This document shows positions 26,490-34,666 of a stretch of 64,000 nucleotides of DNA, one piece after another. Source of the stretch: an uncultured Vampirovibrio sp. (GTDB lineage: Bacteria > Cyanobacteriota > Vampirovibrionia > Gastranaerophilales > Gastranaerophilaceae); assembly GCA_910579975.1 (NCBI GenBank), contig CAJTWU010000005.1:9624-73623 (forward strand), given 5' to 3'. Below the pieces are notes generated by a model, which had not been told where the DNA came from, did no database searches, and worked only from the letters and a program-made list of their open reading frames with translations. The first letter of the stretch is position 1, and the number at the start of each line of letters is the position of its first letter. Position numbers and translations under genes: made by a program.

Positions 26490-26868
26490 TGGAGATGGTG
26501 GGAGTCGAACCCACGTCCATCGTGGATAAAAGCTGATATCTACGAGTGTAGCGGCTTATTGTCTCGGTCTAAAATGGGAAGTCGCAAAACCTAATTTAGA
26601 CCAGAGGCTTTTTTCGGAAGCCTAACCTTTAATGGTAAAACTTAATACGCATACCATCATTTGCGTACTGCATCTTGCATAGTGGCGTCACCCTAAGCGG
26701 CAAGATGGCTTAGTTAGACGGGCTGTTAGGCAGCTTTAGCTACTCTGTAGTCAGCCATTGAAACAACTTTATTGTCGTTTATTTTAGTTTGCTCGTTGAT
26801 AAGCGGGAACAGCGCCCGCACTCGCAACCCGAATTTACCGATCACGGCGTCAAAACCAGTACATCCCC
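26490..26868 (-). ncRNA. ssrA: Transfer-messenger RNA (tmRNA)
   Basis: Rescues stalled ribosomes. The tRNA-like ends pair (GGGGATG at the 5' end, CATCTCC at the 3' end), and the T-arm GGGTTCGACTCCC and the 5' segment TACTGGTTTTGACG are invariant tmRNA features. The tag frame ends NDNKVVSMADYRVAKAA followed by TAA (stop at 26728-26726). The usual GCA-AAC resume is followed at once by TAA in its own frame, so the first tag codon is unclear. The genome does not encode CCA after the discriminator A. Confidence 0.95.
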
Positions 26869-26908
26869 ATGTGAAATTTTTCAAAGTGCATATAGGTTCA
26901 TTATAAAC

Positions 26909-27511
26909 TTATAGCTTTTCAAAATCAATAGCTCCGTGTTTACAAACCGGACAGATATAATCAGATGGAAGGTCTTCATGTTCATAGATAAATCCGCATA
27001 TTTTGCAGCGCCATCCTTTTTTGGATGTAGTTTTAGGCTGCGGTTTTATATTACGTTGGTAATAATCATATGTCACTGTTGGTTTTTCTGATAATACTTC
27101 TGCTTCGACAAGCTGTGCTATAAAAAGAATGTGCGTGCCTAAGTCAACTTCTTGTTTAACATAAGCAGACATAAATGCGTTGGTGTTTTTTGTAATATAT
27201 AAGACACCGTTTGGTGAACGTCTTGTATCAGAAAAGCTCGCAAATTTATCAACATCTCGTCCGCTCTGATATCCAAAAGTTTTGAATATATCAAAAGAAG
27301 TTCCTTCATCTAAAATTGAAATATTAAACTTTTTTGTTCTTTGAACCATTTCGCAAGTATAATTTGCTTTATTAACAGCAATTTCTATTTGACAAGGGTC
27401 CGCTGTTACTTGCATAACGGTATTAATTATACATCCGTTGTCTTTACCATTTTCATTTGCGGTAAGTATATAAAGTCCATAGCCGATTTTAAATAACGCT
27501 TGTGTATTCAT
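26909..27511 (-). CDS. Flavin reductase-rubredoxin fusion (high-molecular-weight rubredoxin type)
   Basis: 200 residues. The first 160 form an FMN-binding flavin-reductase split barrel (LYILTANENGKDNGCIINTV, TFGYQSGRDVDKF). The last 36 are a rubredoxin domain with the Cys pairs CKICGFIYE and CPVCKHG. Such fusions (Hrb) pass electrons from NAD(P)H to flavodiiron or rubrerythrin-type oxygen/NO or peroxide scavengers, so this points to an anaerobe that defends itself against oxygen. Shine-Dalgarno AAGGA. No flavodiiron partner is in the window. Confidence 0.9.
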   Translation of the reverse strand: MNTQALFKIGYGLYILTANENGKDNGCIINTVMQVTADPCQIEIAVNKANYTCEMVQRTKKFNISILDEGTSFDIFKTFGYQSGRDVDKFASFSDTRRSPNGVLYITKNTNAFMSAYVKQEVDLGTHILFIAQLVEAEVLSEKPTVTYDYYQRNIKPQPKTTSKKGWRCKICGFIYEHEDLPSDYICPVCKHGAIDFEKL

Positions 27512-27570
27512 AAGTTAATCCTTTTTTGTTTATTATAGCAAAAAATATTTTTAGGAGTGTTAAATATTGT

Positions 27571-28095
27571 ATGATAAGTTTTAAAGCGAATTTAATACAA
27601 TCAGTTTCAGTTGAGCGAATGTCTAAACCGTTTCTTGCTTCATTTGTAGAATTGGATAATACTTCAAAACAAGATTTAAATACATTAAAAAAGATAAGTC
27701 GAAATTGGGATAATGGAAGAAGTTTTGCATGGGATGTTTATAGTTTCTTTTCTTCCCCATATGAAGAAGGTGAACAAAGGCGCTATTTTGCTATTACAAC
27801 TCAGAGACAAAATTTTGAAAATCTCTATGAGGCTCGTGTTCTTGGAGTTGCACAGATGATAGATGAAAAAAAATGTTACTTGCTTGAATTTTTGCAAGTT
27901 GATCCTGAAACTAATTTTAATTCATTTTATCGTACCTTTAAAGGCGTAGGAGCTGCTATGCTAACTGCTTTAAAAACCTTATTCAATGATAAAGACATCC
28001 TTCTTAAACCGGCAGACTGTTTTGTTAGAATGTTTTATGAAAAACAGGGCTTTGAGTTCTTGAAAGAAACAAGTCATATGAGATTTAAACGCTAA
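27571..28095 (+). CDS. GNAT-like protein with N-terminal ISFKA signature
   Basis: 174 residues from ATG 27571, which sits 10 bases after AGGAG. The protein opens MISFKANLIQ, another F-K signature. The fold looks like a GNAT acetyltransferase: YEARVLGVAQMID (beta-4), YLLEFLQVDPET (beta-5 region), FKGVGAAMLTALKTL (the acetyl-CoA pyrophosphate loop and helix) and VRMFYEKQGFEFL (terminal GNAT motif). Substrate unknown. The stop overlaps the convergent YihY gene by 4 bases. Confidence 0.7.
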   Translation: MISFKANLIQSVSVERMSKPFLASFVELDNTSKQDLNTLKKISRNWDNGRSFAWDVYSFFSSPYEEGEQRRYFAITTQRQNFENLYEARVLGVAQMIDEKKCYLLEFLQVDPETNFNSFYRTFKGVGAAMLTALKTLFNDKDILLKPADCFVRMFYEKQGFEFLKETSHMRFKR

Positions 28096-28973
28096 TTTTT
28101 TCCTTCACGTTTTGCTATCAAAATTTCTTTACGCTCAAGCTTTTCATATAATTGAGAGTTAATTTCCCCGCCAATCAAAATGAGAATTGATGTATAATAC
28201 AACCACATCATCATAACTGCAAAACCGGCTATTGTTCCATATACAAAGTTGTAGGTGTGTAAATTATTGATATAAACCGAGAATAACCATGAACCTAAAA
28301 GCCATGAAATACAGAAAAAGATTGTTCCAGGTAAAGCACTGTGACGTCGGAGTTTTTCGTTGCCTGATAAATCAGGTAAGATATAATAACTTAAATATGC
28401 CATCATGAATAATGTTAAAAATGCAATCGGCCAGCGGACAAATAACATAATGTTTGCCAAATGCTCGGTCATTCCTAAGTATGCAACAAAGAATTTAATT
28501 ATGACTTTACCAAAGACGATTAACGTTATGCTTAAAAATAAAACTAAAGTATTAACGAAGACCATTATTAAAGATAACAATCTTGAATAAAAAAAGTTTC
28601 TGGTTTCTTTCACTTTATAAGCTCTGTTTAGTCCTTTTGCAACAATGGCAATAGTATTTGTAGATAGAAAAAGGGTTATACAGAAGCCCAAAACTGCGAC
28701 TAATCCGCTTCTTTTGAAGAAAAAGACTTCATCCAAAACCGTATTCATAAGATTAATAACATCTGTTGGCATAATATTATGCATAAATATAAAAATCGGA
28801 CCCATGAATGAATGTTTGCCGATAAATCCAAAAATTGCAGTCAAAAACAAAATAAAAGGAAATATTCCTATGCAAAGCATAAACCCCATTTCAGAGGCCA
28901 TTCCAAAGAAGTCGTTTTCGACAACTGAGTCAATTATACTTTTTATTGTTTTTAATTTATTCCTAAAATTCAC
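28092..28973 (-). CDS. YihY/BrkB-family inner-membrane protein
   Basis: 293 residues with about six membrane helices and the family landmarks NDFFGMASEMGFMLCIGIFPFILFL (quoted in part), LNRAYKVKETRNFF, and MMMWLYYTSILILIGGEINSQL near the C-terminus. Once called ribonuclease BN, the family is a set of integral membrane proteins of uncertain, possibly transport-related function. The ATG overlaps the stop of nrnA by 4 bases, so the two are co-translated. Confidence 0.88.
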   Translation of the reverse strand: MNFRNKLKTIKSIIDSVVENDFFGMASEMGFMLCIGIFPFILFLTAIFGFIGKHSFMGPIFIFMHNIMPTDVINLMNTVLDEVFFFKRSGLVAVLGFCITLFLSTNTIAIVAKGLNRAYKVKETRNFFYSRLLSLIMVFVNTLVLFLSITLIVFGKVIIKFFVAYLGMTEHLANIMLFVRWPIAFLTLFMMAYLSYYILPDLSGNEKLRRHSALPGTIFFCISWLLGSWLFSVYINNLHTYNFVYGTIAGFAVMMMWLYYTSILILIGGEINSQLYEKLERKEILIAKREGKN

Positions 28974-29917
28974 AATTTAATCTCTCGTAATAATTTTTCA
29001 ATAGAATCCTTAATAGAAGCTTTAATAGTACATCCTGCTGCATAAGTGTGACCTCCGCCTCCAAATAGTGAACAGATTTGAGCAACATCAATCTTTTTGC
29101 TTCTCATAGAAACTTTTGTAAGTTTAGTGTCAACTTCTTTTACGACAAAAGCCACTTCTGTTGAGTCAATTGCACGAAGAGTTTCAGCTATTCCATCAGT
29201 ATAATCATCACCGGCAGAGAATTTTTCTAAATCTTTTTTGTAAACGGTAGTGTAAGCTATTTTATTTTCATTTAAAAATTCAGCTTTATTGACACAATAA
29301 TTTTGGAACATTACAAAGTTTTTTGTTTTTGTTTCATAACATTTTTTGTAAAGAATTGTAGGATTAGCTCCCAATTCTACCAGTTCAGCAACAGCTCTGA
29401 ATACTTTAGCATTTGTGTTTTCAAAGCGAAAGTTTCCTGTATCAGTCATAATAGCTGTATACAAACATTCAGAAGCCTCTGGTGTTATCTCCCAGTTGTT
29501 TGCTTTGAAATAATTATACAAAACTTCACCGCAAGAACTTGCTTCTGGTTCAATTATTTGATAATCTCCAAAACCCGGATTTGTTTTATGATGATCAATG
29601 TTTACTGTACATTTTGCTTTATCAAAAAATATTTTAGCATCACGAACTCTATCAATTGCAGCTACATCAAGAGTTATAACCAAATCATAAACAAGTGACT
29701 GGTCATAGTATCTTTGAGCAAGATTTATATTAGGCAAAAAAGCATAGTTAAAAGGAATATTTGATACTACAGACATATCAGCCTTAATTTTAAACCTGTT
29801 ATAAATCATTGAATACATAGCGCACATTGAACCCAATGTATCGCCATCAGGGTTAACATGGCTTAATAAAAGTATCTTTTTTGAGCTCTTTATGATATCA
29901 TCTAAGTTATATTTCAT
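28970..29917 (-). CDS. nrnA: DHH-family oligoribonuclease/pAp phosphatase (NrnA type)
   Basis: 315 residues. DHH phosphoesterase motifs are present: SHVNPDGDTLGS (metal-binding His/Asp), VTLDVAA, VNIDHHKTN (DHH) and, in the C-terminal DHHA1 domain, LFGGGGHTYAAGC. NrnA degrades nanoRNAs and dephosphorylates 3'-phosphoadenosine-5'-phosphate; some relatives cleave c-di-AMP products. The ATG at 29917 has no Shine-Dalgarno but has TGC-TATCAT ending 6 nt before it, consistent with a leaderless mRNA. It shares a short divergent region with the DUF721 gene. Confidence 0.88.
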   Translation of the reverse strand: MKYNLDDIIKSSKKILLLSHVNPDGDTLGSMCAMYSMIYNRFKIKADMSVVSNIPFNYAFLPNINLAQRYYDQSLVYDLVITLDVAAIDRVRDAKIFFDKAKCTVNIDHHKTNPGFGDYQIIEPEASSCGEVLYNYFKANNWEITPEASECLYTAIMTDTGNFRFENTNAKVFRAVAELVELGANPTILYKKCYETKTKNFVMFQNYCVNKAEFLNENKIAYTTVYKKDLEKFSAGDDYTDGIAETLRAIDSTEVAFVVKEVDTKLTKVSMRSKKIDVAQICSLFGGGGHTYAAGCTIKASIKDSIEKLLREIKL

Positions 29918-29932
29918 AAAACAATGATAGCA
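29918..29932 (-). promoter_or_regulatory. Extended -10 promoter giving a leaderless nrnA
   Basis: TGC-TATCAT on the minus strand (hexamer 29929-29924), 6 nt before the ATG at 29917. Confidence 0.5.
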
Positions 29933-29945
29933 CAAAGGGGATGGA

Positions 29946-30284
29946 TTGGCTAAAGTTCTTTATACAGATTTTGAAGGAGTTGAAGAAGTCATTTCAAAAA
30001 TGATGGATAATCCACAGCTGAAAAAAGCTATTACCAGAACAAATATGTATAATTTTTGGGATAATATTTTACCTTCTAAATTGAAAAAGCGCTCAAAACC
30101 ATACAGTATGCTTCCTGGAGGAATTATGGTTGTGGCTTGCGAAAACCCTATTGTTGCTCAAGAACTTAGTTTACACAAAATTATGCTTATGAAAAAATTT
30201 GAACCGTTTGCAAAAAGTATGAAAATGCGGATTACGGATTTAAGGTTTGATGCGAAAAAATGGCAGATGGTTATAGAGGGGTAA
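29946..30284 (+). CDS. DUF721 / DciA-like protein
   Basis: 112 residues of the DUF721 family: a helical start, then the conserved WDNILPSKLKKRSKP and GGIMVVACENPIVAQELSLHK, ending MRITDLRFDAKKWQ. DciA proteins of this family load or recruit the replicative helicase DnaB; whether this short form does so is inference. It starts at TTG 29946 behind AAGGGGA; no in-frame ATG exists nearby. A bidirectional terminator follows. Confidence 0.75.
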   Translation: MAKVLYTDFEGVEEVISKMMDNPQLKKAITRTNMYNFWDNILPSKLKKRSKPYSMLPGGIMVVACENPIVAQELSLHKIMLMKKFEPFAKSMKMRITDLRFDAKKWQMVIEG

Positions 30285-30291
30285 ATAAATA

Positions 30292-30321
30292 AAAAAAGGA
30301 GGTTTTTAAACCTCCTTTTTT
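30292..30321. terminator. Bidirectional terminator between DUF721 gene and ahcY
   Basis: AAAAAAGGAGGTTT/AAACCTCCTTTTTT (30292-30305 with 30308-30321): A-run and T-run on both sides, between convergent genes. Confidence 0.9.
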
Positions 30322-30324
30322 AAC

Positions 30325-31766
<1,442 letters not shown>

Positions 31767-31779
31767 ATTGTAGTTTCAA

Positions 31780-33615
31780 CTATTCAACCGTTACAGATTT
31801 TGCTAGATTTCTAGGCTGGTCAACATCTTTTCCTAAAAACTCTGCTATATAATATGCCAACAACTGTAATGGTACAATTGCTAGTGCCGGTGAAAGCATT
31901 TCGTCGATTTCAGGAACCCTTATAATGCTTTCAAATAAATCATTCAATTTTTCATCGGTTGAGTCTGTTAAAGCAATCATTCTTGCGTTTCTTGCTTTTG
32001 CTTCTTCTGAATTAGAAAGAATTTTTTCGTAAACTTTTCCAGACATTAAAATTGAAAGTACAGGCATGGACTCATCTAACATTGCGATAGGTCCGTGCTT
32101 TAGCTCACCGGCTGTATATCCCGTAGCATTAATATAACTGATTTCTTTTAATTTCAATGCGCCTTCCAATGCTGTTGGGAAGTTAATTCCTCTTGCAATA
32201 AAAATAAAGTCTTTAGCCGATGAAAATTTCTTTGCACAAGCTTGAATTTCTTCTTTGTGTGCTAAAACTTTTTCAATCTTTTGAGGAAGAACAACAAGTT
32301 CATGTTTTAATTTTGATAAATCAGCTTCACCTTTAACTTCAGCAATATAAATTGCCAATAAATAGAATGAAATAACCTGTGCCATATAAGATTTTGTAGC
32401 TGCAACAGAAACTTCAATTCCCGCATTAACAGGAACCAAACTATCTGCTTCCCTTGCCATTGTTGAGTCCGGTCGGTTTGTTACGATTAAAATATGTGAA
32501 CCGCGTTTCTTAGCTTGTCTTACAGCAGTAATTGTATCAGCAGTTTCTCCGGATTGTGAAACGCCGATAACAAGGGTATTCTTATCGGTAATAGTTTTTC
32601 TGTAAATATACTCGCTTGAAGGTTCTACATCAACGGCAATTCCACAAAAATCTTCGATAATATATTTACCTATCATTGCAGCATGCAAGGAAGTGCCGCA
32701 GGCAACGATTTGTATTCTGTTTAAATCTTTTAAATTTTCTTTATCTAAAGTAACTTCATTAAGTTTTATCGGTTCATCAATAGCTTTGAGCTTGCCTGAA
32801 AGAACATTTCTTACTACATCAGGCTGTTCGTGAATTTCTTTAAGCATAAAATGTTTATAGCCCATTTTGCTCAAAGCAACCGGTTCCCAAGGTAAAGTTT
32901 CAATTTTATGTTCAAGAACATTGTTCTCATTATCTATTAGTTTCATTGAATTAGGAGTCAATGTAACTATTTCGTTATCATCAAGGTACATCGCTTTCTT
33001 AGTATATGAAATTATTGCAGGTACATCAGAAGCTACATAATATTCACCTTCTCCTATACCAACTAAAAGTGGAGCATTTCTTCGCGTAGCAACAAGAGTA
33101 TTTTTAACATCCTGATGAATAACGCATAATGCGTATGCACCTTCAAGTTCTTTTGTAGCAAGCCTTACAGCTTCTGTTAAGTTATTAGTTTGAGCAAATT
33201 TTGTTGCGATTAAGTGGGCAATTGTTTCTGTATCGGTTTGTGAACGGAATGTACATCCTTGTTTTTCAAGTTTTTCACGTAATTCTTTGTAGTTTTCAAT
33301 AATACCGTTGTGAACTACCGCAACTCTTCCACAATTACATGAATGCGGGTGAGCATTTGCTGTAGTTGGTGCTCCATGAGTAGCCCAACGGATGTGACCA
33401 ATACCGATTGTGGATTTTTCAATATGTGTTTTTTTGGTTTCAACAATATCTTTCAGGTTTTGAAGCTTTCCTTCAGCCTTATATAATTCAACGTGTCCAT
33501 CAACATTAACGGCAACTCCCGCTGAATCGTAGCCTCTATACTCTAAATTTGTCAGACCATCTAAAAGGATATCAACTGCTGATTTACTCCCAATGTATCC
33601 CACAATTCCGCACAT
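31780..33615 (-). CDS. glmS: Glutamine--fructose-6-phosphate aminotransferase
   Basis: Makes glucosamine-6-phosphate for peptidoglycan and lipopolysaccharide. 611 residues: Ntn glutaminase domain with Cys2 nucleophile (MCGIVGYIG, LEYRGYDSAGVA, HIRWATHGAP) and two SIS isomerase domains (VACGTSLHAAMIGKY, GVSQSGETADT, TKSYMAQV, ELKHGPIAMLD), ending LAKSVTVE. No glmS ribozyme can be seen: the 66-base gap upstream is too short and lacks the fold. First of a probable operon with the small protein and ahcY. Confidence 0.97.
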   Translation of the reverse strand: MCGIVGYIGSKSAVDILLDGLTNLEYRGYDSAGVAVNVDGHVELYKAEGKLQNLKDIVETKKTHIEKSTIGIGHIRWATHGAPTTANAHPHSCNCGRVAVVHNGIIENYKELREKLEKQGCTFRSQTDTETIAHLIATKFAQTNNLTEAVRLATKELEGAYALCVIHQDVKNTLVATRRNAPLLVGIGEGEYYVASDVPAIISYTKKAMYLDDNEIVTLTPNSMKLIDNENNVLEHKIETLPWEPVALSKMGYKHFMLKEIHEQPDVVRNVLSGKLKAIDEPIKLNEVTLDKENLKDLNRIQIVACGTSLHAAMIGKYIIEDFCGIAVDVEPSSEYIYRKTITDKNTLVIGVSQSGETADTITAVRQAKKRGSHILIVTNRPDSTMAREADSLVPVNAGIEVSVAATKSYMAQVISFYLLAIYIAEVKGEADLSKLKHELVVLPQKIEKVLAHKEEIQACAKKFSSAKDFIFIARGINFPTALEGALKLKEISYINATGYTAGELKHGPIAMLDESMPVLSILMSGKVYEKILSNSEEAKARNARMIALTDSTDEKLNDLFESIIRVPEIDEMLSPALAIVPLQLLAYYIAEFLGKDVDQPRNLAKSVTVE

Positions 33616-33681
33616 ACTTAATACCTCTCTAAAACTTTTATAACCTTATTTTAGCATAAATTTAAAATTTGCTTATTAAGA

Positions 33682-33951
33682 TTATTTAAAGATATTTCTT
33701 AACAATCTGAAACCCATGACAAAAGCGACTAATCCTCCAAACCATTTCAAAAATGTTTTGCTGTTTTTGTTTTTTTCCTGCTTTGAATCTTGATAAATAT
33801 CGTTGTTTAAAGCTCTCATTTTCTTATTTAAATCTTCATCACGGCATAAAGTAAAAGAAGGCAGTTGCTCGGGTGCTGTTGCAACAATACGTTTCGGGCG
33901 TTCTGCCTTCGGGTTAGATGAGTAATGCTGATTTAAGATTATTTCACTCAT
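33682..33951 (-). CDS. Small protein with C-terminal membrane anchor
   Basis: 89 residues. A polar N-terminal 65 residues (with KRIVATAPEQLPSFTL) precede a single C-terminal hydrophobic segment (FLKWFGGLVAFVMGFRLL) and a basic tail, a tail-anchored layout. No family recognised. It starts 3 bases after the stop of the GNAT gene, whose 3' end supplies GGAGAT, so the two are co-translated and may work together. Confidence 0.65.
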   Translation of the reverse strand: MSEIILNQHYSSNPKAERPKRIVATAPEQLPSFTLCRDEDLNKKMRALNNDIYQDSKQEKNKNSKTFLKWFGGLVAFVMGFRLLRNIFK

Positions 33952-33954
33952 TTG

Positions 33955-34569
33955 TTAAAATAAATCTCCGTACCTTAATAATTTATGCAGATTGTTTTTT
34001 GGAAGATACATCATACCCGTTTGCGGCGGGATATCAGGTACCTTTTTGATTAGACAATCTTCCATATATTCATTTGCTCCTTTTTCCATAAACCTAAATC
34101 CAAGTTTATAGAAGAATAAGGCGGGTGATGATTCTTTCCAGACCGGAGACGAAAATGTTACTATTCTACCGTCCGCCATATTATCAAACATTGCTTTTTC
34201 GGCAAGCTGTTTTATTGCCTCCGTACCTAATCCGCACCTTGACTTAGGCGATTGAATATAGTCTATAACATAACAATTTTTCAGATATTTCATTTTCCTT
34301 TTAGGCGGCGGCAGCTGGAAAAAATTATATCCACTTCCATCATCATATTCTTCTTCTACGATTTCAACATAATCATCATCAACATCACCGACTATGGCGA
34401 TATTGTCTCCACGTTTAAATTTTTTAACCCGTAAAGTAGCCTTCTCCTTTATAAATGGAGTTTTGAAACTCAATATCGGAGGTATGGCAAAACTAACGCG
34501 TGATTGCGTTGTTTTGGCGACATTTCGCTGTTGCAGCGAAGTGTCAACACTTGCAATGTTGTTAATCAT
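33955..34569 (-). CDS. GNAT-like protein with N-terminal LSFKTP signature
   Basis: 204 residues. The first 40 carry VSFAIP (25-30) and LSFKTP (33-38), the window's F-x signature. The rest is GNAT-like: YVIDYIQSPKSRCGLGTEAIKQLAEKAM (quoted in two parts; RCGLGTEA is the acetyl-CoA loop, R/Q-x-x-G-x-[GA]) and SPALFFYKLGFRF (terminal motif). A highly acidic loop lies at about 62-80. It probably acetylates a small molecule or protein; substrate unknown. Operon with the tail-anchored small protein. Confidence 0.7.
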   Translation of the reverse strand: MINNIASVDTSLQQRNVAKTTQSRVSFAIPPILSFKTPFIKEKATLRVKKFKRGDNIAIVGDVDDDYVEIVEEEYDDGSGYNFFQLPPPKRKMKYLKNCYVIDYIQSPKSRCGLGTEAIKQLAEKAMFDNMADGRIVTFSSPVWKESSPALFFYKLGFRFMEKGANEYMEDCLIKKVPDIPPQTGMMYLPKNNLHKLLRYGDLF

Positions 34570-34666
34570 AATAAACCTAACCTAAAATCTAACCTTATAT
34601 ATATAAAGTAAAATATCCGATAAAAATTGCTTTTTATCGGATATTTGTGTTTACAAATTGTAATAA

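Noticed and set aside
33616..33681. glmS ribozyme upstream of glmS
   Set aside because: The gap is only 66 bases and AT-rich, without the ribozyme core.
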